Shown in pieces: positions 18,287-26,043 of a DNA stretch of 48,492 nucleotides. The position numbers were made by a program, and so were the translations under genes. Source of the DNA: Oscillospiraceae bacterium (GTDB lineage: Bacteria > Bacillota > Clostridia > Oscillospirales > CAG-272); NCBI GenBank assembly GCA_015064845.1, contig SVRL01000014.1:1-48492 (forward strand). The letters are read 5' to 3'. The number at the start of each line of letters is the position of its first letter. The first letter of the stretch is position 1. A model generated the notes under the pieces. The model searched no databases. It saw nothing but the letters and a program-made list of their open reading frames with translations, and had not been told where the DNA came from.

Positions 18287-18784
18287 TCAATCATTGGATT
18301 TTTTTACTATTGTAACTTCAATATATTCATGTGATTTTTCAGGACAGGTAACACCTTCAGGCAAATCAAAAATAAGCGGCAATTGCACGGTTTTGCTTGT
18401 TATGATTTCAGAAAGATTTACCGTAGAAAGATCGGCATAAACATTGATACCATAATTAGGAATCTGACTTATGGCAAAAGTCTTTCCGTTTACGACAAAA
18501 CTGATTTTCAATTTGTCATTATATTCAACGTCGTAACCTTTATCTTCAACATCAATAACATATTTAACATTGATCGGAGACTGAAGCTTCATTTCCGTTT
18601 CGCTGATTGCAGAAGAATACAACCATATCATTAATGCGCATACAACAGAAAAGATTCCGATGAACATATTCAAACGTTCCGTTTTTCTCGAAGACTCTGT
18701 TTTTTTATTGTCTGATTGTTGTTGCATGGTTTCATCCTGGTTGTCTTCAGAAACAGCATCATGGTTTAATTTTTTTCTTGTCAT
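18287..18784 (-). CDS. cdaR: CdaR-like YbbR-domain membrane protein, short form
   Basis: CdaR is the extracytoplasmic partner that modulates the diadenylate cyclase CdaA. This product is only 165 residues: a charged, Gln-rich cytoplasmic tail (1-37), one membrane helix (about 38-60, MFIGIFSVVCALMIWLYSS), then a single YbbR-like beta domain with INVKYVIDVEDKGY. Bacillus CdaR has several YbbR repeats, so this is a reduced form. The position directly after cdaA supports the assignment. The AAGGAG site lies unusually far (about 14 bases) from the ATG, and an in-frame stop upstream rules out an earlier ordinary start. Confidence 0.8.
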   Translation of the reverse strand: MTRKKLNHDAVSEDNQDETMQQQSDNKKTESSRKTERLNMFIGIFSVVCALMIWLYSSAISETEMKLQSPINVKYVIDVEDKGYDVEYNDKLKISFVVNGKTFAISQIPNYGINVYADLSTVNLSEIITSKTVQLPLIFDLPEGVTCPEKSHEYIEVTIVKKSND

Positions 18785-18811
18785 GATAATGATTTACGCT
18801 CCTTTCGTCAA

Positions 18812-19627
18812 TCAATATTTTGAAAGTAAAGATGTTAATTCTTGTTTCAAGGTATTATAGTCATAATTGCGATGTAATTCTCCGTTGACGGCAATGGAGA
18901 TCGTTCCTGTTTCTTCCGATACAACCACTGAAATTGCATCGCTGTTTTCGCTCATACCAATCGCCGCACGATGTCTGGTACCGAGATCTTTTTGGATATC
19001 CTTATTATCGGTATTCGGAAGAATGCAACCGGCAGCGTAAATACGGTTTTTACTGATAATAACTGCACCGTCATGCAACGGCGCTTTGTTGAAAAAAAGG
19101 TTTTTTAACATAGAAACACAAATATCTGCATTTACAACCGTTCCATTTTTAATCGCACCGCCAAGTGTAAGAGGCGCATCTCTTTCAATAACGATAAGCG
19201 CACCTGTATAATCTCTGGAAAGTTCCGTAACCGCTTGACAAATACTCGTAATACTGTCTGTTTTTGCATTTTCCTTCGATTTTTCTTTGTCTTTTGACGA
19301 AACCGTATGTTTTAATGTTTTAATTGAATTTCCTCCGACCTGTTCCAATGCGGAACGGATTTCTTGTTGAAAAACAATCAAAATTGCAACAACACCGACT
19401 TGAGCGATATTAGACGTCAAAAAATTCATCGCTTGCATATCCAACCATTCACTGAACAACAAAAGTCCAATAACCAAGACCACACCGATTGCCAATTTGT
19501 TTGCGCGGCGTTCGCGAATGAATTTGATAAAGTAATATATAATTACCGATACAAGAAAAATATCAATTACATCCACAAACTCAAAGCGTTTCAAAACAAA
19601 TGATAAAGTGTTCAAAAATTTTTCCAA
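18812..19627 (-). CDS. cdaA: Membrane diadenylate cyclase CdaA
   Basis: CdaA converts two ATP molecules to cyclic di-AMP, which controls potassium and osmolyte transport and wall homeostasis. The 271-residue protein has three N-terminal membrane helices (about 18-36, 45-60 and 70-86). A short coiled segment with FQQEIRSALEQVG and the DAC domain follow. The catalytic D186-G-A motif lies in APLHDGAVII, and the RHR motif in GTRHRAA (216-222); both are intact. The start is TTG at 19627 with GGAGG nine bases upstream. It heads the minus-strand run, with cdaR next, as in Bacillus and many Clostridia where glmM usually follows. Here a flavoprotein gene and recJ follow instead. Confidence 0.95.
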   Translation of the reverse strand: MEKFLNTLSFVLKRFEFVDVIDIFLVSVIIYYFIKFIRERRANKLAIGVVLVIGLLLFSEWLDMQAMNFLTSNIAQVGVVAILIVFQQEIRSALEQVGGNSIKTLKHTVSSKDKEKSKENAKTDSITSICQAVTELSRDYTGALIVIERDAPLTLGGAIKNGTVVNADICVSMLKNLFFNKAPLHDGAVIISKNRIYAAGCILPNTDNKDIQKDLGTRHRAAIGMSENSDAISVVVSEETGTISIAVNGELHRNYDYNTLKQELTSLLSKY

Positions 19628-20147
19628 GAGCGTTCGCCTCCGTCTAAGTATTCTTTAATATATATTATACTATATATTTTTTTATAAATAAATAGTTTTT
19701 AAATATTTTTTTATAAGAATTTATTAAATATTTCTCTTTCCTGATTTTTATGGTATAATATTTTCACATTAATTTTATTATATCGAAAAAATAAAGAAAA
19801 ATCAATTTTATATTGAAAAATATTAAAAAAATGTTTTTTTAATCGGTAACAGTATACGCAAAAGGAAGCTCATAACACATTTTATCAATGAAAGATAAAA
19901 TATACTGAAATGGGTAGCATTCCAATGGCGCATCTTGTATTAAGAGAAAGACGTTTTCTATTGTGAAAACTTGTAAAGTGTCATACTTCCCGAAAGCGTA
20001 ACAAGCATTGTGGAAGATGTCTTTTTGGTTATAAAAATATTATATTCTTTCAAAACTTTATAAATCAAAAATCTTCCTTGAATGGTAGCAACACCAATAT
20101 TCAAGGAAGATTTAGTATTCCATGGAATTTTTTACTTCAAAACATAA
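19628..20147. other. 520-bp intergenic region without a recognised gene
   Basis: The part next to cdaA (19640-19840) is extremely A+T-rich and holds a possible minus-strand -10 element (TATAAT, complement of 19664-19669) with no clear -35. The part from about 19840 to 20060 has more mixed sequence and no open frame of useful size. The end holds the terminator of the SPFH operon (20069-20113). I see no known RNA family. Confidence 0.6.
20069..20113 (-). terminator. Intrinsic terminator of the SPFH-zinc ribbon-TPM operon
   Basis: A perfect 15-bp inverted repeat (20069-20083 and 20099-20113) has a 15-nt loop. On the minus strand it is followed by a T-rich tail (TTTTTGATTT). It lies 35 bases after the TPM gene. 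Confidence 0.85.
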
Positions 20148-20948
20148 TCAGAATTTACCGCCGCCGCCTCCATGGCTTCTGCCGGATGACGAACCGTGCG
20201 TACTCGAACCGCCTGAATTATTGTCTTTAGGTTTAGCACGGCGAGTTACATTTCTGTAAAGATAAATATCTTTCGATTGTGTAAGCATAAAGCTGTCCTT
20301 CTTCATATAATCGGACGCACCTGATTTGAAACGGACACTTTTCAGTTTGCTTCTCATAATACCCGTTACAATCAAAGCGACGATAAATCCAATTACTAAA
20401 GAAATCAAAAGATATTGCATAACTTCATACCGTCCTTTTGGCATATTATCCGCATCATAAGGCGTGCCTGCTTTTGCCTTTTTGATATAGTCATCACAAA
20501 GCTCTGCATAGGTTGTGAATGCGCTTATGTAATCCTCATCGCCCAGATCATTCACGATGGAATCACCGATACGTTTAATTCCTGCATCGGTAAATGCGCG
20601 AATACCATATCCCGATGTGGAAATATAATAGTCTCTCGTTTCCATGGCAACCAAAAGCAGGACACCGTCTTTTTGCGAACCGAAACCATAATTATTTTGA
20701 TCGTAATAATCATCGGCATAAGCGCGAGGACTTTTTCCGTTCAAAGAATTTACGGTTACAACAATGATATCCAATTTCTGTCTTTCACTGATCTCATCCA
20801 AAGCAGAAAGCAATTCCGATTCTTCCGCCGATGTCAAAAGATCAGCATTATCAATCAGTCTGGGTGGATGATTGGTTGCCAAAACAGGGGAAAAACATGA
20901 GAAAGCAACCACCAAAACGAACAGAAAAATTAATATTTTCTTTTTCAT
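20148..20948 (-). CDS. TPM-domain membrane protein (YdjH/YgcG-like)
   Basis: The 266-residue protein has a signal peptide (hydrophobic to about residue 23, VLATN cleavage region), then an extracytoplasmic TPM domain. The TPM part runs from RLIDNADLLTSAEE through LDIIVVTVNSLNG and DYYISTSGYGIRAFTD. A membrane helix follows at about 166-188, then a basic cytoplasmic tail ending in a Gly/Ser/His-rich stretch. I chose ATG at 20948, after a run of G, over GTG two codons earlier. It is the last gene of the operon, 12 bases after the zinc-ribbon gene. In Bacillus, YdjH with YdjG and YdjI recruits PspA to the membrane; the equivalent role here is inference. Confidence 0.85.
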   Translation of the reverse strand: MKKKILIFLFVLVVAFSCFSPVLATNHPPRLIDNADLLTSAEESELLSALDEISERQKLDIIVVTVNSLNGKSPRAYADDYYDQNNYGFGSQKDGVLLLVAMETRDYYISTSGYGIRAFTDAGIKRIGDSIVNDLGDEDYISAFTTYAELCDDYIKKAKAGTPYDADNMPKGRYEVMQYLLISLVIGFIVALIVTGIMRSKLKSVRFKSGASDYMKKDSFMLTQSKDIYLYRNVTRRAKPKDNNSGGSSTHGSSSGRSHGGGGGKF

Positions 20949-20960
20949 GGTCACGCCCCC

Positions 20961-22046
20961 CTATATCATCCAAATCAAATAGGAGATCAGCATACTTGCC
21001 GCGCCAACAATTCCCGTCAAACCAAAAAGCCATTTGAAATATGCACCTTTATCCATCGGAAGATCACCGACAAACTTCCCTGTCTGTCCATTCATAGCAA
21101 AGATGTACTTTTTTCCCTCCCAGCTTGTCGTTAAAATCCAAACGGGATAAAGCGCATATTTTGCGCTTCCATTATGCAAGCGGATGTCCGTATGCTCAGG
21201 AATTACTGTTGTATAGCCGCTTATCGTAGAAGCGAAAGCATCTTCCGTGCTCCTTTTGATTCGCTGATTGGCGCGCTCTATGCTCTGATCGGCATCCACA
21301 TCATATTTATCTGCAAAAAATCCGGAAAGATATGCCGTTTTGAAATCAACAGCTTCGGAAAAATCAAACGGTTCAATGGATTCCATCAAATCGTCCGCCA
21401 TTTTTTCCGAACCATCGACGGGAACATGAGAAAAACCGATATTACCTGCACGTTTAATCAAATAATAGCGTGTTTCCGTATAATCGTAATCACTGTCGCT
21501 CCAATGGCGTACCCTGGTGGCTTTATAACGGATATTCGCATCTGCATCCGTATCAAAGAGCCAAAACGGAATGTAAATTCCTTGAATTTTATCGATATGA
21601 TTTTGATCCTTGAAGATTTTTGGAAGCAATTTTTTTCCTTTACAATGTCGTTCAAGTGCTTCCAAGGCCGCTTTTTTATCCAACTTAAAAGGAATTACGT
21701 AATCGGGTTTCAACGCTCCCGAAAATTGTCCTGTCATGACAACGGGATTTCCGCAATACGGGCAAAATGTGGCACCCGTGGTTTCATCTCCAACAATTTC
21801 TCCTCCGCAGGAGTTGCAAACATAAGTATGCAATCCTTCCGCTTCGCCTTCTTGCCATTCTCCCCCTGCCATGTTTTCCCAGCGGAAATCATCTTTGCCT
21901 TCATCTTTGAGTGCTTCATCATAAGAAGACAAAGTTTCAGGATCAAACTCCGTATCACAGTACGGACATTTCATGTTTTGGGAAGCAGAATCAAATTGAA
22001 TGGCGCCTCCGCAACACGGACATTTATATTCTTGTAATACTGCCAA
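20961..22046 (-). CDS. Zinc-ribbon membrane-associated protein (YdjG-like)
   Basis: The 361-residue protein begins with two zinc ribbons: C9/C12 with C27/C30, then C77/C80 with C95/C98. It continues with a conserved body containing YVIPFKLDKKAALEAL, GIYIPFWLFD and YPVWILTTSWEGKKYIFAMN, which are typical of the TFIIB-like zinc-ribbon family of YdjG. A C-terminal membrane helix (about 335-358) closes it. The start is TTG at 22046 after the strong site AAGGAGG. It lies between the SPFH and TPM genes, the same partners as in Bacillus ydj, and probably forms a membrane complex with them. No enzymatic motif is seen. Confidence 0.84.
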   Translation of the reverse strand: MAVLQEYKCPCCGGAIQFDSASQNMKCPYCDTEFDPETLSSYDEALKDEGKDDFRWENMAGGEWQEGEAEGLHTYVCNSCGGEIVGDETTGATFCPYCGNPVVMTGQFSGALKPDYVIPFKLDKKAALEALERHCKGKKLLPKIFKDQNHIDKIQGIYIPFWLFDTDADANIRYKATRVRHWSDSDYDYTETRYYLIKRAGNIGFSHVPVDGSEKMADDLMESIEPFDFSEAVDFKTAYLSGFFADKYDVDADQSIERANQRIKRSTEDAFASTISGYTTVIPEHTDIRLHNGSAKYALYPVWILTTSWEGKKYIFAMNGQTGKFVGDLPMDKGAYFKWLFGLTGIVGAASMLISYLIWMI

Positions 22047-22093
22047 AAGTTATTCCTCCTTTTCCTTGATGTCGATTGGATATTTCGATTATA

Positions 22094-23581
22094 TTATCTG
22101 TCGTTTTCGTCAAAGCGGTCTCCGCACTGAGGACAAAATTTCGGAGGGTTTTTAGGATCTTCCGGTTGCCAACCGCATTGATTACAACGGTAAACAGGTG
22201 CTTCGGACGGTTTTTTTGCGCCACAACTCGAACAAAACTTTCCCTTGTTTACCATGCCGCAAGCGCAGGTCCAGGAATCGTTCGCCGGCTTGGGAGAACC
22301 GCATTCGGGGCAGAATTTGCCTGTTACCTTTGCGCCGCACGCGCAAGTCCAAGCGTTATCCTCCGGCTTTTTAGCACCGCATTCGGGGCAGAACTTACCT
22401 GTTGCCATTGCACCGCAAGAACATTTCCAAGTATTTTTCGGCTCGGGTTTCTTTGCACCGCATTCGGGACAGAATTTGCCGGACGCGGTGTTTCCGCAAG
22501 CGCATTTCCAGGTATTTTCTGCAGACTGCTGATGTTGCATTTGCTGCATCTGCTGTTGTTGCTGTATGCCCATATTATAGAAACTTTGCGCCGCGTTAAA
22601 GCCGCCGCCCATCGCGCCGCCTGCCATATTCATACCGATAAATCCGTTCATTGCTCCACCCGGATTTGCTGCTGCTGCATTCATGGCATCTGCCGTAGCA
22701 TTGGTCATTCGGCCTGCCATCATGAAAGGATTGGAACCCATCGTTGCAGCATCTTCCATTTCGGCAATTTTCTTCATATCCTCAGGAGTAAGAGTGATCG
22801 GTCCGAGTGCGATGGATTCTACCGTGATACCTCTGCGGTCCGTCCAATCTTCCTGCATAGCATGGTTGATTGCTGTTTTCAGTTCTTTCGTATGCGCAGG
22901 AATTTGAGCAGGGCGCAGTTCAAGCTCCGTCAATTCCGCAAAAGCAGGCTGCAAAGCATCGATGAAATCTGCCTTCAACTGTGCATCCAACTGCTCTCTT
23001 CTGTATTCGCTTGCCACATTTCCCGCGAGAGTAGAATAGAACAGCAACGGATTTGTGATTCGGTAAGTATACGTACCGTTACAACGGACGTTAACCGTTT
23101 TGCTCATCCCCAGTCTTTTATTCATGACTTCAAAAATAATCGGAGTTGGCGTTCCAAATTTATTATCCAAAATATCTTTTGTATTAAAATAATAAATTCT
23201 CTGATCTTTACCCGTATCACCGCCATATGTAAAACGTTTTCCAATCTGTTTGAAAGTCTGTTTGAGTGATTCTCCGAATTTTCCCGTAAAAATACTCGGT
23301 TCTGTAGAAGAATTGTACGTAAATTCTCCCGGCTCAGCGCAAAGTTCCACAACTTTTCCCTGTTCCACGATAATCATACACTGTCCGTCAGCGACAGCAA
23401 TTCCCGAACCATTGGAAATGATGTTTTCTTCTCCTTTTTTATTGGACGAGCGTTTGCTCGTGCGCTTTTTACCTTTCGTCATCAAAACTTCATTATCCAT
23501 TGATTCGCAATAGAAAAACTCTTTCCATTGGTCAGCAAGAACACCGCCTATGGATCCGCTTATTGCTTTGATAAGTCCCAT
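22094..23581 (-). CDS. SPFH-domain protein with tandem C-terminal zinc ribbons (YdjI-like)
   Basis: The 495-residue protein starts with an SPFH/virion-core-like domain (about residues 15-275). It includes FFYCESMDNEVLM, CAEPGEFTYNSSTEPSIF and a helical part ending at MKKIAEMEDAA. A Gly/Ala/Met-rich and Gln-rich low-complexity linker follows (about 295-353). Then come four near-copies of a 26-27-residue CxCG...FCPxCG knuckle beginning at W358, W385, W411 and W437, and a fifth, different ribbon at about 464-488. Bacillus YdjI has this domain plan with fewer ribbons. It starts at ATG after GAAAGGA and is first in the operon behind a good promoter. No PspA gene accompanies it in the window. Confidence 0.88.
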   Translation of the reverse strand: MGLIKAISGSIGGVLADQWKEFFYCESMDNEVLMTKGKKRTSKRSSNKKGEENIISNGSGIAVADGQCMIIVEQGKVVELCAEPGEFTYNSSTEPSIFTGKFGESLKQTFKQIGKRFTYGGDTGKDQRIYYFNTKDILDNKFGTPTPIIFEVMNKRLGMSKTVNVRCNGTYTYRITNPLLFYSTLAGNVASEYRREQLDAQLKADFIDALQPAFAELTELELRPAQIPAHTKELKTAINHAMQEDWTDRRGITVESIALGPITLTPEDMKKIAEMEDAATMGSNPFMMAGRMTNATADAMNAAAANPGGAMNGFIGMNMAGGAMGGGFNAAQSFYNMGIQQQQQMQQMQHQQSAENTWKCACGNTASGKFCPECGAKKPEPKNTWKCSCGAMATGKFCPECGAKKPEDNAWTCACGAKVTGKFCPECGSPKPANDSWTCACGMVNKGKFCSSCGAKKPSEAPVYRCNQCGWQPEDPKNPPKFCPQCGDRFDENDR

Positions 23582-23665
23582 AATAAAAATTCCTTTCTGA
23601 ATGTTAATATATTTGGATTTGTCTTCCTAAAAATACTTCGTTCTTTATGATAAAATTTTTAATTT

Positions 23666-23694
23666 ATTATATCACGAAAATGATAAAAAATCAA
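23666..23694 (-). promoter_or_regulatory. Sigma-A-type promoter of the SPFH operon
   Basis: On the minus strand, TTGATT (complement of 23689-23694) and TATAAT (complement of 23666-23671) are separated by 17 bp and lie about 85 bp upstream of the SPFH gene. It is divergent from the promoter at 23755. Confidence 0.78.
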
Positions 23695-23754
23695 GATGTT
23701 TCTTTTATAAATCCCAATAATATAGCTAAAATCGTCGAATTTAGGAAAAGTCAC

Positions 23755-23783
23755 TTTACAAATATACTTTTTTGCGATATAAT
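23755..23783 (+). promoter_or_regulatory. Sigma-A-type promoter of the BspA-like gene
   Basis: TTTACA (23755-23760), a 17-bp spacer and TATAAT (23778-23783) lie about 75 bp before the start codon at 23859, which is preceded by AAGGAG. Confidence 0.8.
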
Positions 23784-23858
23784 ATAAAATACATATATAT
23801 GATTTGATCTTAAAAACAATTTCCAAATTAAAAACGATTTTTAAAGAAGGAGCCATAT

Positions 23859-25256
23859 ATGAAAAAAATTACACGTTTCTCTCTCTTTGTCTGTTTATTG
23901 ATTTCGGTGTTTGTTTTGTGCTTTGCTTCCTGTGACAATCTACGTCCTTCCGATCAGACAACGAATACAACTGCGCCGGGCGAAACAACCATACCGCCTG
24001 ATGATTTAATCCGCCCCGAACCTGTAGAAGCGCAAGGGCTCAAATATTCCGTCAACGCAGACCGTAAAACCTGCGTGATTACAAGCATTGGAAAATGCAA
24101 GGATTCACATATTTTCATTCCGGAATATATAGACGGATATCAGGTTACTTCTATCGGCAACTATGCTTTCAAAAATTGCGTTTCTCTGATTTCCGTTATG
24201 TTGCCTGAAACCGTTTCCTCAATCGGCAAATGTGCTTTTGAAGGCTGTTCCTCTCTCAAAGATATTCTGCTCCCATCTTCTCTGCTGACACTCGGTAAAT
24301 ATGCTTTTGAAAACTGTTCCCTGCTCACGGGAATTACCTTACCCGATTCTCTTGAATTCATCGGAACGGGAGCGTTCAAAGGCTGTTCGGGCTTGACGGA
24401 AATTACCATTCCCGCTTCCGTCAAAGAAATTGAAAAAGATATTTTTGCGAAAGCCTCCAATTTACATACGGTTTATTACGATTCTTCTTACAGTTCTTCA
24501 AGCAATGATTTTTTGAATATGGATTCCATTCAAAAGGTTGTTTTCGGCGGAGAGATTGTTCCCGAATTTATTTGCAAAAAATGTGATAATTTGACGGAAA
24601 TCGTCATTGAAGACAACGTAAAAACCATCGGCGGCGGTGCATTTTTCCTTTGTAGTTCTCTTACCGAAATCACAATCCCCGATTCTGTAATTGCCATCGG
24701 TTACGGCGCTTTCAGTTTTTGTTCGGCTTTGGTCAATGTTACACTTCCTTCTGAAATTACTTCCATTGCAGACAGTACGTTTCAAAATTGTTCTGCTCTT
24801 ACCGATATTATCATTCCGGATTCTGTAAGAACAATCGGGATGGAAGCTTTTTTGGGTTGTTCCTCTTTAACTTCTGTGAAATTGCCCAACTCTTTGACTT
24901 CTTTGGATTATGGTGTATTCCGCGATTGTTCGGCTTTGACTGACATTACTTTACCTGAAGGAATCGTAGAAATTGAGGACAATACGTTTAAGAATTGCGG
25001 CAAACTTTCAAGTATTATCATTCCCAAATCCCTAACAACCATCGGAAGTTGGGCATTCTCCTATACCTCTCTGAAAACGATTTATTTTAATGGTACAGAG
25101 GAAGAATGGCGCATGATCCAAAAGAAACCCGGTTGGAACAACGGCATCCGAAATTACGAGATCATCTTTGAAGCAGATTCTGAAAAAGAAAATGGAGATA
25201 TTACTGAAACTAACCCGTCAGAAACCACACAAACTTCATCAGTTGAAACAAAATAA
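23859..25256 (+). CDS. BspA-type leucine-rich repeat lipoprotein
   Basis: This is a surface-exposed repeat protein probably used in adhesion or ligand binding. The 465-residue product has a lipoprotein signal peptide with the acylated cysteine likely C25 (FASC), then a Thr/Pro-rich linker (about 30-55). About eleven LRR_5/BspA repeats of 22-23 residues follow, of the form LTEITIPDSVIAIGYGAF..CS. A short non-repeat cap with FNGTEEEW and a Thr/Ser-rich tail close it. It stands alone between its own promoter and a terminator. It is divergent from the SPFH operon, so co-regulation is possible but not shown. BspA-like proteins are common in gut and oral anaerobes. Confidence 0.92.
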   Translation: MKKITRFSLFVCLLISVFVLCFASCDNLRPSDQTTNTTAPGETTIPPDDLIRPEPVEAQGLKYSVNADRKTCVITSIGKCKDSHIFIPEYIDGYQVTSIGNYAFKNCVSLISVMLPETVSSIGKCAFEGCSSLKDILLPSSLLTLGKYAFENCSLLTGITLPDSLEFIGTGAFKGCSGLTEITIPASVKEIEKDIFAKASNLHTVYYDSSYSSSSNDFLNMDSIQKVVFGGEIVPEFICKKCDNLTEIVIEDNVKTIGGGAFFLCSSLTEITIPDSVIAIGYGAFSFCSALVNVTLPSEITSIADSTFQNCSALTDIIIPDSVRTIGMEAFLGCSSLTSVKLPNSLTSLDYGVFRDCSALTDITLPEGIVEIEDNTFKNCGKLSSIIIPKSLTTIGSWAFSYTSLKTIYFNGTEEEWRMIQKKPGWNNGIRNYEIIFEADSEKENGDITETNPSETTQTSSVETK

Positions 25257-25341
25257 AGAATAGTGACATAATTTTATATCAAAAAAATCCCGTAGATTTA
25301 GCCTCGGGTACTAAAGGACAGTAATCGCAATTAAATATGCA

Positions 25342-25372
25342 AATCCTCGGCAGAACATGCCGAGGATTTTTG
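25342..25372 (+). terminator. Intrinsic terminator after the BspA-like gene
   Basis: AATCCTCGGCA (25342-25352) pairs perfectly with TGCCGAGGATT (25358-25368) around a 5-nt loop, followed by T residues. It may also stop minus-strand transcription of the decayed gene beyond it. Confidence 0.88.
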
Positions 25373-25379
25373 TAATTAA

Positions 25380-26043
25380 CTATTCAATGCGCCATTTTCC
25401 GGAATATTGGGAAAGCCGATTTTGAATTTTGATGAATTCATCTTTTTTTCGAATCTAATCAAAAACTTTGTGTTCCATTTTTTTAAGCAATTTACAAGCA
25501 TCGTTATCCGAATTACCTGTTGCAAAGGATTCTCCCTGCATATCCCGAAAAATAAGAGAGGTTCTTTTTTCATCCATAGACGAAATAAATTTTATAGCGT
25601 GCTCAGAAGCCAATTGCAAATGCTTCAGTGTATTGATTTCATCATGTTTTTTTGCATAATAAAATGCCTGCTCTCGGTAAGTGTCACAAAGATGCGTATG
25701 ATAAAAGCCGAAATCTCCGTTTTCAAAAAACAAATGCAGCAAAGCAATACGTTTATCACGAATCATTGCAATTTCTTCTTCCGTATAGACCCATTTGCCG
25801 GAATCCAATTTGGTTTGAAAACAAATTAAGAACATATTCTCCCCATTTAATTGTTTCCTCAATATATTGGCTATCATTGGTGCTGTCGTGTTGCCAAAAA
25901 GACAAATACATCAGTTGATAGATCAGTTCGATATTATCAGGATATTCTTTCATCCCGTCTTCCAATATGTTAGTATTTCATTAGAAAAACTGTCCTTTAG
26001 AAGCCGTTGCATTATTTGCGGGAATTTTTTTCAGGATCAGCCA
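25380..26043 (-). pseudogene. Decayed C-terminal part of an XRE-family regulator with TPR-like repeats
   Basis: Protein-like pieces of one regulator are spread over different frames. Reading on the minus strand, LLKDSFSNEILTYW (around 25965-26000) breaks into DGMKEYPDNIELIYQLMYLS (25756-25965 frame). Another frame then carries VYTEEEIAMIRDKRIALL and on through LASEHAIKFI to KMEHKVFD. That frame meets an in-frame TAG at 25455-25457, after which it continues as IRKKDEFIKIQNRLSQYSGKW to a final stop at 25380. The order matches the TPR-like C-terminal half of clostridial XRE regulators as I know them. At least two frameshifts, one stop, a probable internal deletion and the lack of any helix-turn-helix show that it is dead. 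It abuts the intact XRE gene at 26044. Confidence 0.82.

Noticed and set aside
22100-22530. The tandem repeats considered as a CRISPR array
   Set aside because: They are in-frame repeats of about 80 bp inside a protein gene, without variable spacers, and encode zinc knuckles.
22076-23269. A 397-codon open frame on the plus strand, antisense to the SPFH gene
   Set aside because: It lies wholly opposite a well-supported SPFH/zinc-ribbon gene, its translation is Cys/Phe/Arg-rich without any domain, and repeated codon patterns of the zinc knuckles keep the opposite frame open.
25455-25457. In-frame TAG read as a possible recoded (non-stop) codon
   Set aside because: The same gene also has frameshifts and has lost its N-terminus, and TAG ends intact genes elsewhere (for example at 35969-35971), so decay is simpler than recoding.
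25407-25829. A 140-codon plus-strand frame opposite the decayed regulator
   Set aside because: The minus-strand frames spell out the recognisable TPR-like regulator, whereas the plus-strand product has no family resemblance.
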